DNA of 42,021 bases from an uncultured Ectothiorhodospiraceae bacterium. GTDB taxonomy: Bacteria; Pseudomonadota; Gammaproteobacteria; UBA9214. The stretch lies in NCBI GenBank assembly GCA_947258545.1, contig CAMYJI010000041.1, positions 1 to 42,021 on the forward strand, read 5' to 3'. Shown here one piece after another: positions 17,898 through 25,317 of this stretch (position 1 is the stretch's first letter; each line of letters opens with the position of its first letter). The notes beneath the pieces are model-generated. The model did no database searches, was not told the origin of the DNA, and worked only from the letters and a program-made list of their open reading frames with translations. The position numbers and the translations under genes were made by a program.

Positions 17898-18839
17898 TCA
17901 GAGAGTGCGTGAATCCCGGCGCAAGGCCGCACCGACGGCCAGAATACAATGGGCCGTGGCCATGTCATCGAGCGCGATCCGGGTCTCGAGGACGTCGCCC
18001 ATTTCAATCGTGCGGGTGGCCAGCCCGAGGCTGTTCTGCAGGACATCGATCAAACCGAAGGCCGGCACCGGGACCGGCAGGATGCCCAGGTGCCTGATGG
18101 GCGGTTGATGGAAGTGGTGTTCGTAATAGTCGAGTGAGCGCTGGATTTCAAGCGCCAGGCGGTCCAGCAACGGTTGCGGATCGGTTGCCGTGTCCAGCAG
18201 CTGCCGGTAACCGATATCCAGGTTACGCGTCAGGTACAGGCAGGACTGGTGGGTGATCGTCATCAGGCACAGGTCGGATTCGAAATAGATCATCGCCATG
18301 CCCTGTTCATCCTCGGGCAGGCAGGCCGCAATGTTGCGGATGGCCAATTCCGGAATGTCAATGATCTCAAGGTTGACGCCCGCCTGTTCAATCCGGTCGA
18401 TATGCTGCCTTACGTCCGTCGAACGGGCGACGGCCACGTAGAGTTTCTTCAGGTTATCCGCCGGACCGGCCGGGGGGATGTCAAACACATCGATGACCGC
18501 GTCATCGATGTGAAAGTCGATCATGTCGTGCACGCGCCAGCGGATGGCGGCACGCAATTCGGTGGGCGGTACCTCGGGCGCATCGATGGCGAGCAGCTTG
18601 TAATTGCCGACGGGCAGTATGGTAGCGCATGCCTGTTTATCCAGGCCATGAACCTTCAGCAGCTTTCCGAGATCGATGTCGCTCTGCTCCGTCTGGTTCG
18701 GCAGTGCCGTGAAGTTGCATGACTCCAGGACGAATTGCCCGTTAGTGCCGCGCTGCACGCTAGCAAGGGCGATGCCCTCCGGGCCGGGGACGATACCGAT
18801 AAGGCTGTTTGATTTCTTGCGTTTACCGAGCGCGAACAT
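17898..18839 (-). CDS. mshI: MSHA biogenesis protein MshI (PilM/actin-like type)
   Basis: The 313-residue protein resembles the PilM-like MshI: a short basic start (MFALGKRKKSNSLIGIVPG), an actin-like fold with PVGNYKLLAIDAPEVPPTEL and RWRVHDMIDF, and the later IEQAGVNLEIIDIPELAIRN and IGYRQLLDT segments. It has no signal peptide. PilM-type proteins form a cytoplasmic ring docking onto the short N-terminus of a PilN-like partner. In Vibrio and Shewanella loci this gene is at the start, next to the PilN-like gene. Here it is last, about 11 kb from that partner (30163-30864). It is 60 bp downstream of the pilin-repeat fusion and on the same strand, so it is probably still in the cluster. Confidence 0.82.
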   Translation of the reverse strand: MFALGKRKKSNSLIGIVPGPEGIALASVQRGTNGQFVLESCNFTALPNQTEQSDIDLGKLLKVHGLDKQACATILPVGNYKLLAIDAPEVPPTELRAAIRWRVHDMIDFHIDDAVIDVFDIPPAGPADNLKKLYVAVARSTDVRQHIDRIEQAGVNLEIIDIPELAIRNIAACLPEDEQGMAMIYFESDLCLMTITHQSCLYLTRNLDIGYRQLLDTATDPQPLLDRLALEIQRSLDYYEHHFHQPPIRHLGILPVPVPAFGLIDVLQNSLGLATRTIEMGDVLETRIALDDMATAHCILAVGAALRRDSRTL

Positions 18840-18899
18840 GGTCTCTTCCTGTGTTTGCCGCCTTCGCGGATCGACAACCAGCCGGCATTATACGCTGTT

Positions 18900-20138
18900 T
18901 CACTGAATGACCTCGGTCCATTGCACCAGTTTCACCCCGCCGCCGCCACCACCACCCGGGATCACCGAGACCGAGTTCACGGTGGTGCCCGTGGGGGACG
19001 GCAGGCCATCCCAGCTGCTGCCGTCCCAGCCGGCAAGCACCCCGTTCTTGCCGGTGATAAATCCCTCGGTGGCGCTGACCATGTAGACGGCATTCAGGTC
19101 TTCATTGGCGATCCCGGCGTAAGGGCCGTCGCGGTCCCAACTACCGCCATTCCAATAGTTGATGTTCTCGCTGCCCGATTTTTTGCCAACGGCCCAGCAG
19201 TCATCGCTGGCCACGCAGTAGACACTGTTCAGGTCCTTTGCGGGTACGTCGGGCACGGCAATATTGCTCCAGGCGCTGTCATCCCAGTGATTGATGTTGG
19301 CTGACTTCTTGCCGTTGCTTTTGCCGACGGTCCAGCAGTCATCGCTGGCCACGCAGTAGACATCGTTCAGGTCCTTTGCGAACAGGTCGGGCGCGGCGAT
19401 GTTGCTCCAGGCGATTCCATCCCAATGGTTGGTGTTGGCCTTTTTGCCATCTTTCTGGCCCACGGCCCAGCAGTCATCGCTGGCTACGCAGTACACACTG
19501 TTCAGGTGTTTGTCGGGCAGGGCGGTTGTGTCGATGTTGCTCCAGGTGGTTCCATCCCAATGGTTGATATTGGCCGCGCCATCGAAACTATCACCGACCG
19601 CCCAACAATCACTGCCGGTGATACAGAAGACGTCGTTCAGATTGGCCGGCGGGACCGCGGGATACGGTCCCGGCAGGATCCAGCTGCTGCCGTCCCAGGC
19701 CAGCAGCACCGCGACACCCCCCGCGGTGTCTCCGACGGCCCAGCCGCTGAAGCCGGACTTGGAAAACGCACCCTCCACGGTGCGGCGGGCCGTATTATCA
19801 ACCGTGGTACTGGTGACGCGGCCCTCGACCCGGACCTGGCAGAGCGTGCCGATCATGCTGGATGAAACGACGAGGAAGTCGCCACGGCCGACGGTGTCGG
19901 TGTCGCCCGCGAGTCCGGCGCAGGGGATTCCGCCGGCATAGCGCCCGGCCGCACGCTCCAGTCCGGCCTCCGCCAGAAACAGCGCCTCGATGCCGTCGTT
20001 GTGCAGGCCGGTGTCGCTGATGTCGCTGGCCGCCATGCGCTGTACGATGCCCAGCAGGCCGACCACAACCACGATGAGAAACAGGGCACCGATCAGGGTC
20101 ACGGCGCCGCGTTGTTGCTGATACGCTGCCGGCCTCAT
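18900..20138 (-). CDS. MshP-like minor pilin fused to a DCWAVG-repeat (beta-propeller-like) domain
   Basis: Residues 1-140 look like MshP/PilX-type minor pilins: a short basic leader, a hydrophobic N-terminal helix (GAVTLIGALFLIVVVVGLLG), ALFLAEAGLERAA, and a Cys-bearing globular part. From about residue 130 to 385 there are six repeats of roughly 45 residues. Each has a WAVG-type strand, an NHWDGxxWSNI-type segment and an LNSVYCVASDDCW-type segment. In several repeats a C-x5-C pair could form a disulfide. Such repeats resemble beta-propeller blades. After the repeats comes a run of seven glycines and a terminal VKLVQWTEVIQ strand reminiscent of the ends of minor pilins, so the domain may be inserted in the pilin rather than simply appended. 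It overlaps the MshO-like gene by 4 bp. It is a candidate pilus-tip adhesin. Confidence 0.8.
   Translation of the reverse strand: MRPAAYQQQRGAVTLIGALFLIVVVVGLLGIVQRMAASDISDTGLHNDGIEALFLAEAGLERAAGRYAGGIPCAGLAGDTDTVGRGDFLVVSSSMIGTLCQVRVEGRVTSTTVDNTARRTVEGAFSKSGFSGWAVGDTAGGVAVLLAWDGSSWILPGPYPAVPPANLNDVFCITGSDCWAVGDSFDGAANINHWDGTTWSNIDTTALPDKHLNSVYCVASDDCWAVGQKDGKKANTNHWDGIAWSNIAAPDLFAKDLNDVYCVASDDCWTVGKSNGKKSANINHWDDSAWSNIAVPDVPAKDLNSVYCVASDDCWAVGKKSGSENINYWNGGSWDRDGPYAGIANEDLNAVYMVSATEGFITGKNGVLAGWDGSSWDGLPSPTGTTVNSVSVIPGGGGGGGVKLVQWTEVIQ
19060..19760 (-). repeat. tandem 135-138 bp coding repeats within the pilin fusion
   Basis: The segment CAGCAGTCATCGCTGG recurs at 19195, 19333 and 19468, with a diverged copy near 19603, giving a period of 135-138 bp. 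The repeats are in frame with the protein blades. The inner copies are nearly identical in DNA, which points to recent expansion or ongoing recombination between blades. Confidence 0.8.
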
Positions 20139-20656
20139 GGCTGGTTCCTCAGGGCCACCCGCGCACGCTGCGGGTAGTCGTTCCCGTTATGGGTCAGTAC
20201 CAGTTCGAATTCGACAAAGACGACATCGCCGCTACCGGTGGCCGGGGTCACGCCATCACTCTGGTAGTAGGCGAATGTCAGGCTGTTGACCTGGTCGGTG
20301 AGGGTGTGGGTCCCGGCCGGGTCCGAATAGGCCAGTGTGACCCGGGGCGGCGCGCTGTTGAGGGTAACGCTAGTACCGTCGGCCTTGGTATAGCTGAGGG
20401 TGGTCGCGTTCATGGCGGCGATGTCATAGAGCGCCGGCGTGAGCGGATCGCGGCGGATCTCGCGGATCTCGCGCGTCAGGCGTTCACTGGCCGGGCGCAA
20501 CTTGCTTAGGGTGTGTACGGTGTCGGCGGTATTGACGAAGGCCAACGCACCGTTCTGCAGGCCGTAGCCGGCGGCCGCGCCCAACAGACCGAGTATAACG
20601 ATCGCGATGATGATCTCGATCAGGGTGAAGCCGGCTTGTGGTGTCCGCCCGGTCAT
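20135..20656 (-). CDS. mshO: MshO-like prepilin-type protein (GspJ family)
   Basis: The 173-residue protein has a type IV prepilin leader, MTGRTPQAG cleaved before FTLIEIIIAIVILGLLGAA, with Glu at position +5. It continues with LSKLRPASERLTREIREIRRD, which matches the GspJ/MshO pattern, and a beta-rich C-terminal part. Minor pseudopilins of this type are thought to prime pilus assembly at the tip. Its start overlaps the previous stop by 1 nt (TGATG), and its stop overlaps the next start by 4 nt, so the minor pilins are tightly coupled in translation. Confidence 0.78.
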   Translation of the reverse strand: MTGRTPQAGFTLIEIIIAIVILGLLGAAAGYGLQNGALAFVNTADTVHTLSKLRPASERLTREIREIRRDPLTPALYDIAAMNATTLSYTKADGTSVTLNSAPPRVTLAYSDPAGTHTLTDQVNSLTFAYYQSDGVTPATGSGDVVFVEFELVLTHNGNDYPQRARVALRNQP

Positions 20657-21444
20657 CAGTAGTCCACCAGCATCAGGGTGAGCCCGGCGCGCGGGTCGCC
20701 GCCACGGGCCACGCTGATCAGTACTTCCTTGCAGGTCGCGCCCACGGCGCAGCCCGTGCCGACAGGGGGTTCGTTGACGGTCACCGTGCGGGTATAGCCG
20801 GCATAGTTGCCGGTCAAGACTTCATTGGTCGTGCCAACCGGGATGGCCGCGTACCCTTGCCCGGGGTCGCGGCGCACAGCCAGCAGTGCCTCGGTGCGTT
20901 CCTGCGCCAGCTGCCCGGCGGTCTGGATTTCCTCGTCCAGCAGCAGGCTCTGCCCGGCCTGGCTGAACTGCCCGAGGATGATGGCGACAAACCCGGTCAC
21001 GGCACTGAGCGTGACCGTGGCCGTTGCGGCGTTGCCGTTCAGGGTGAAACTGCGGTCTGCCGCCAGCAAGGTGCCGGCGCTGACGGGCCTGCCCAGGCTG
21101 TCGAATTCGGTGTCGCTGCCGGCCAGGGTGACGTTGTCGTCCAGGCTGACCTGGAAGGCCTGCTGGTCGGCGGGATCGGTGACGGTCGTACCGCTGCCGT
21201 CGGTGACACGGTAGGCGGCAGGCGGCTGGACATCGAAACGCAGGGTGCGGCCCTGGTTCATCGCCAGCGCCTGGGCGTGGCGCAGGTCGCGTGCCAGCCG
21301 GTCGGCCTGGGCGGCCACTGTGGTGTCGGTGGGCTCCCAGCGTGGCAGGGCGTAGGCGGACAGGGCACCCAGGATGACCAGCACCAGGAGCAGTTCGATC
21401 AGGGTAAAGCCCGGACTGAATATTATACCTGGCTGTCTTTGCAT
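20656..21444 (-). CDS. fused MshC-MshD-like minor pilin
   Basis: Residues 1 to about 145 form an apparently complete MshC/GspH-type minor pilin: a leader ending SPG, then FTLIELLLVLVILGALSAYA, then DRLARDLRHAQALAMNQGR, ending TVTLSAVTG. Without a stop the frame continues into about 115 residues beginning FVAIILGQFSQAGQS and QLAQERTEALLAVRRDPGQG. These resemble the part of MshD/GspI-type pilins after their N-terminal helix, including the C-terminal region with two Cys. A separate MshD leader and helix are missing. The simplest reading is an in-frame deletion joining mshC to mshD at a short shared VTGFV-like stretch. It is coupled to the MshO-like gene by a 1-nt overlap. Confidence 0.68.
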   Translation of the reverse strand: MQRQPGIIFSPGFTLIELLLVLVILGALSAYALPRWEPTDTTVAAQADRLARDLRHAQALAMNQGRTLRFDVQPPAAYRVTDGSGTTVTDPADQQAFQVSLDDNVTLAGSDTEFDSLGRPVSAGTLLAADRSFTLNGNAATATVTLSAVTGFVAIILGQFSQAGQSLLLDEEIQTAGQLAQERTEALLAVRRDPGQGYAAIPVGTTNEVLTGNYAGYTRTVTVNEPPVGTGCAVGATCKEVLISVARGGDPRAGLTLMLVDY

Positions 21445-21471
21445 GCGGTCGCCTTTACCGGTCTGCAGATG

Positions 21472-21500
21472 TAAAAAGGGCGGGCCGAGGCCCGCCCTTG
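21472..21500 (-). terminator. rho-independent terminator behind the major pilin gene
   Basis: On the minus strand, AAGGGCGGGCC and GGCCCGCCCTT flank a short loop and run into TTTTT. It lies 34 bp after the pilin stop and 28 bp before the fused minor-pilin gene. It should let most transcription stop after the abundant major pilin. Confidence 0.88.
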
Positions 21501-21533
21501 ATGACTGTCAGATCCAGCCCGTAGAGAATGCTA

Positions 21534-21932
21534 CTAGATGTTCCCCACGCACTGGACAACATTCTCTACACCGCTACCACCGGGGGGTGGGACGGCTACA
21601 GCCGTTGGCGTGACGCAGTTTGTGTCGGAGTAGGTCAGTACCTTGTGGGTGCCACCGTCGATGACCACATTGATACCGGTATCGTCACCGGCCGCGGCCA
21701 CACCCTCACCGTTGACATAGCCAGCCAGTTCGGAGACGGTCGGGAACCTCTTCATATCGGCGATCGCGATGGCATGGGCGCTCTTGACCGCTCCGCTCAT
21801 GCCCTTCTGCGAGGCAGACAGTGCATCCGCTTCCAGATCGATGAACTTGGGAATGGCGATGGCCGCCAGGATGCCGAGCACCGCGATGACGATGACCAGT
21901 TCGATTAATGTAAAACCCTTTTGTTTGCTCAT
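21534..21932 (-). CDS. mshA: MSHA-type major pilin
   Basis: The ATG at 21932 has CAGGAG 6 nt upstream. The prepilin leader MSKQKG is cleaved before FTLIELVIVIAVLGILAAIA, with the conserved Glu at +5, followed by IPKFIDLEADALSASQKGM. The 132-residue product has a C-terminal Cys pair (TNC...VQC) that would form the usual D-region disulfide. Type IVa pilins of this size polymerise into the MSHA fibre used for surface attachment. It is followed by its own terminator and preceded by about 400 bp of non-coding DNA, which suggests a separate promoter. I could not identify that promoter confidently. Confidence 0.9.
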   Translation of the reverse strand: MSKQKGFTLIELVIVIAVLGILAAIAIPKFIDLEADALSASQKGMSGAVKSAHAIAIADMKRFPTVSELAGYVNGEGVAAAGDDTGINVVIDGGTHKVLTYSDTNCVTPTAVAVPPPGGSGVENVVQCVGNI

Positions 21933-21962
21933 GTCTGACTCCTGAAATTTAATTGTGAACAA

Positions 21963-22130
21963 GTGAACCCGCTAGGATCATTCGGTCCGGTGCGTATCAT
22001 TCAATACCGTGACCACACCAATACCTGTTTTATATTTCGGCCGCGATAGACATCTCTTTAATAAAAAAACAGAAAATAAATACACAGATGACCTGCGGAA
22101 TTTATCTGCTCAACTATATGATTATTAAGG
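21963..22130. other. AT-rich leader region upstream of the major pilin
   Basis: This stretch contains the pilin 5' region, including an A/T-rich tract at 22060-22080. No gene is visible. It lies where mshF and mshB are found in Vibrio-type clusters, and neither gene is present. Confidence 0.45.
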
Positions 22131-22323
22131 AAGGTCTGATCAATTCGACATTGCGAGGAGCGCGAGGCCGCAGGCCGTGGCGGGACGAGGCAATCCGCCG
22201 CAGGCGTCCTCGTGACAAGGATTGCTTCGCTGGCCGCTCCCGGCATGGCCCAGGCCAGCTTCTCGACCGGTTCCCGGTCTCACCTTCTAATGACGTGATG
22301 CATCAATAAATCAGAGGTTCCCT
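22131..22323. repeat. MITE-like repeat, copy 1 (about 190 bp)
   Basis: The left end AAGGTCTGATCAATTCG followed by ATTGCGAGGA, and the right end ATGCATCAATAAATCAGAGG followed by TTCCCTA, recur at 37924-38060. The two ends are imperfect inverted repeats: TCTGAT...ATTGCGAG on the left matches the complement of the right. The interior has GC-rich arms (GAGGCAATCCGCCG / GGATTGCTTCGC) that differ from copy 2. No coding capacity is seen. Confidence 0.75.
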
Positions 22324-22346
22324 AATCTAAATTGTGTCTACATCGG

Positions 22347-23567
22347 TTAGTGTAGGACGGCGGACGCCAGGTCCCACATGGGCAGGAAAACACCCATGGC
22401 CAGGATCAGCACCAGGACCCCGATAACAACGCTGAGAACCGGCTCGATGGCGCTGCCCAGCTTGACGATGGCGTAGTCGACCTCCTGGTCGTAGTAGACG
22501 GCGACCTCCTGCAACAATTCGCTGATGGTCCCCGATTCCTCGCCGACCGCGATCATCTGCAACACCAGGGGGTCGAAGATGCCGCTGTTGGCGGCCGTCA
22601 GGCTCAGGGATTTGCCCTGTTGAATGCCTTCGCGCATGCCCAGGATGCGGTCTTCCATGTAGCGGTTGTCGAGTGCGCGCGCGACCACGGTCAGCGCGGT
22701 GATCAGCGGGATACCCGCCTGAAAGGCCAGTGCGAACAGGCTGCCGAAGCGCGCCAGCGCCGCCTGGTAGATGACAGTGCCGGCCAGTGGCAGGCGCAAT
22801 TTGAGCCGGTGCCAGTGGTAACCGCCGGCCTCGGAATTGACATACAGGCGCGCCCCGGCGAAGAGGGCGGCCGCCGCCACCAGCAGCCAGGGCCATTGTT
22901 CGTTGACGAAGCTGGAGAAGCCGATGATCATGCGGGTCTGCAGCGGCAGTTCGGCATCAAAGCGCCCGAAGATCCCGGAGAAGGCCGGGATCACCCAGAT
23001 ACTGATAATGGCGACGGCGATGAGAATGGCCAGGATGACGAAACTGGGATAGCGGACGGCGGCCTTGACCTGGTCACGGGTTTTCTTTTCGCGTTCCAGG
23101 TAAAAGGCGAGTTGCCGGAAGATCTCCACCAGCTGTCCGCTGGTCTCGCCGACCCGCACCAGGCTGACATAGAAGACCGAGAACACCTCGGGGTGCACGC
23201 TGAGCGAGTCCGACAGGGTGCGGCCGGATTCCAGGCTTTGCATGACCTTGGCCAGGACCGCGGCCAGGGTGCGGTTACCGCAGTTGGCCGCCATGCCCGA
23301 GATGGCCGTGAGGATCGGCACACCGGCGCGCAGCAGGCTGTGCATCTGGCGGCTGAACTGGATCAGGTCGACGCTTTCGATCTTCGGCTCGAACAGCTTC
23401 TGCAGCCTGCCGGCGATGGCGTGCCTTTCGATCAACGCATGAATATCGATGGGGGTCAGGCCGCTTTCCACCAGGCGGGCCGCGGCGGCGTCGCTGCTGA
23501 CCGCCTCGAGGGTGCCTGTGATGGCCTCGCCGTGGGTGCTGCGGGCCTTGTACTTGAAGACCGGCAT
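22347..23567 (-). CDS. mshG: MSHA pilus platform protein MshG (GspF/PilC family)
   Basis: The 406-residue inner-membrane protein begins MPVFKYKARSTHGEAITG and has the two GspF domains. The first contains FSRQMHSLLRAGVPILTAI and ESGRTLSDSLSVHPEVF; the second contains ALARFGSLFALAFQAGIPL and EESGTISELLQEVAVYY. Three hydrophobic membrane segments are visible, including the long FVILAILIAVAIISIWVIPAF. It would work with the ATPase MshE to extract pilins from the membrane. It starts 3 bp after mshE ends, so the two are likely co-translated. Confidence 0.93.
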   Translation of the reverse strand: MPVFKYKARSTHGEAITGTLEAVSSDAAAARLVESGLTPIDIHALIERHAIAGRLQKLFEPKIESVDLIQFSRQMHSLLRAGVPILTAISGMAANCGNRTLAAVLAKVMQSLESGRTLSDSLSVHPEVFSVFYVSLVRVGETSGQLVEIFRQLAFYLEREKKTRDQVKAAVRYPSFVILAILIAVAIISIWVIPAFSGIFGRFDAELPLQTRMIIGFSSFVNEQWPWLLVAAAALFAGARLYVNSEAGGYHWHRLKLRLPLAGTVIYQAALARFGSLFALAFQAGIPLITALTVVARALDNRYMEDRILGMREGIQQGKSLSLTAANSGIFDPLVLQMIAVGEESGTISELLQEVAVYYDQEVDYAIVKLGSAIEPVLSVVIGVLVLILAMGVFLPMWDLASAVLH

Positions 23568-23570
23568 GGC

Positions 23571-25280
23571 CTATTCCACCCAGCCGCTGAGGCGCATGAC
23601 CTCGCCGATGGTGGTGATTCCCTGGCAGGCATACTCCAGTGCGTTGAGGACCAGCGGTCGGTAACCCGGCTGGTTGCGGGCGGCAGTCTGGAAGGCCTGC
23701 GGGTCATTGTGGCGCAGGGCCTCGGCCAGGTCCTCCTCCATGACCAGCAGTTCGTACACGCCGATGCGGCCCTGATAGCCCGTGTGGTTGCAGTTGTTGC
23801 AGCCGCTGCCCCGGCGGATATCATGCGTGTCCGGTGACTCGACGGAGTGGCTGTGCAGCCAGGCCAGTTCGTTGGAGTCCGGCGGGGCCGCGCGGCTGCA
23901 GTTCGGGCAGACGCGGCGGATCAGGCGCTGGGCGAGGATCGCCTGTACCGAGGAGGCGACCAGGTAGCCCTCCAGGCCCATCTCGATCAGCCGGGTGGCG
24001 CTGCTGATGGCGTCATTGGTGTGCAGCGTGGACATCACCAGGTGGCCGGTCAACGCGGCGCGCAGCCCGATCTCGCCGGTCTCCTGGTCGCGCATCTCGC
24101 CGATCAGGATGATGTCCGGATCGAGCCGCAGCGAGGTGCGCAGCACGCGCGCGAAGCTCAGGCCGATCTTGTTGTTGACCTGAACCTGGTTGAGGCGCGC
24201 CAGGCGGTACTCGACCGGGTCCTCGATGGTGATGATCTTCTTTTGCGGCTGGTTGAGCTCATTCAGCGCAGCATACAGGGTGGTGGTCTTGCCGCTGCCG
24301 GTGGGACCGGTGACCAGAATCAGGCCATGCGGCTTGTGAATGATCCGGCGGAAGCTCGAGAGCAACTCGTCCGGCATGCCCAGCTGGTCAAGCTGGCGCA
24401 CGGCGCTGCCGTGATCGAGCAGGCGCATGACCACGGACTCGCCGTGCTGGGTGTTGATGGTGGAGAGGCGCACATCGATGCGTTTGTTCTTCACGTTGAT
24501 GCTGAAACGTCCGTCCTGCGGCAGGCGTCGTTCTGAGATGTCGGCCTCGGCCATCAGCTTGAGGCGTGAGACCATGGCGTTGGTGATGCGCCTGTCATTG
24601 ACGATCTGTTCATGCAGCACCCCGTCGATGCGGCGCCGGATACGCAGGCTGTCCTCGTCCGGCTCGATGTGGATATCGGACGCATTGGCGCTGACGGCGC
24701 TTTCGAACACCGTCTGGATCAGGCGCACCACCGGCGCATCGCTCTGGTCGCTGATCGCGATGAGCTTTTCCAGGTCGAAGGTATTGTCGGATATTTCACG
24801 GCCGATTTCGCTGGCCAGTGTCTGGATCTGGTCACCCTGCTGGTACATGCGGTCGATGTTCTGCAGCAGGTCGCTTTCCTTGGCGATGGCCGGCAGCACG
24901 GGGTGTTTCAGGATGTGCGCGATTTCGTCATAGCCGAAGATGTCGGTGGGATCTCCCATCGCCACCAGCAGGCCGTCGGGTGTTTCCTTGAGTACCAGCG
25001 CGCGGTAGCGCCGCGCCGCGGTCTCCGGCAGCCGCTGTACCAGCTCGGGGCTCAGTTCAAAGGTGGAGATATCGACGTACGGGACCTTGAGCTGTGCAGA
25101 CAGGGTCTGCAGCATGACCTCCTCCTGGATATAGCCATTCTCGGTCAGTACCTGGCCGATCTTGCGGCCGGTGCGTTTTTGTTCGGCGAGCGCCTCCTGC
25201 AACTGCGCCTCCGAGATCAGTTTCTTGTCGACCAGCAGGTCGCCCAGCCGGACCTTCATGCGCCGCATTGGTGCCGTCAT
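23571..25280 (-). CDS. mshE: MSHA pilus assembly ATPase MshE
   Basis: The 569-residue GspE/PilB-type ATPase powers pilus extension. The C-terminal motor has Walker A (GPTGSGKTTTL), the Asp box (TIEDPVEYRL), Walker B (DPDIILIGEMRDQETGE) and a His box (HLVMSTLHTNDA). A zinc-type tetracysteine is also present (CPNC...CNNC). The N-terminus carries RLGDLLVDKKLISEAQLQEA followed by LAEQ, matching the MshEN motif known to bind cyclic di-GMP in Vibrio MshE. A second partial match follows (QVLTENGYIQEEVM). GGGG upstream supports the start at 25280, though ATGs at 25268 and 25259 are also possible. Confidence 0.95.
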   Translation of the reverse strand: MTAPMRRMKVRLGDLLVDKKLISEAQLQEALAEQKRTGRKIGQVLTENGYIQEEVMLQTLSAQLKVPYVDISTFELSPELVQRLPETAARRYRALVLKETPDGLLVAMGDPTDIFGYDEIAHILKHPVLPAIAKESDLLQNIDRMYQQGDQIQTLASEIGREISDNTFDLEKLIAISDQSDAPVVRLIQTVFESAVSANASDIHIEPDEDSLRIRRRIDGVLHEQIVNDRRITNAMVSRLKLMAEADISERRLPQDGRFSINVKNKRIDVRLSTINTQHGESVVMRLLDHGSAVRQLDQLGMPDELLSSFRRIIHKPHGLILVTGPTGSGKTTTLYAALNELNQPQKKIITIEDPVEYRLARLNQVQVNNKIGLSFARVLRTSLRLDPDIILIGEMRDQETGEIGLRAALTGHLVMSTLHTNDAISSATRLIEMGLEGYLVASSVQAILAQRLIRRVCPNCSRAAPPDSNELAWLHSHSVESPDTHDIRRGSGCNNCNHTGYQGRIGVYELLVMEEDLAEALRHNDPQAFQTAARNQPGYRPLVLNALEYACQGITTIGEVMRLSGWVE

Positions 25281-25317
25281 CGGTCCAGCCCCCCGGTTAT
25301 CCCGTTAGCTACGGGAT

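Noticed and set aside
19060..19760. Regularly spaced repeats that could suggest a CRISPR array
   Set aside because: The period of about 135 bp, the absence of short palindromic repeats with unique spacers, and the perfect reading frame show they are protein-coding repeats.
20638..21474. Open + strand frame of 278 codons over the fused minor-pilin gene
   Set aside because: The minus-strand frame encodes clear prepilin motifs with coupled start and stop codons. The + frame has no ribosome-binding site and a biased, Gly/Gln-rich composition.
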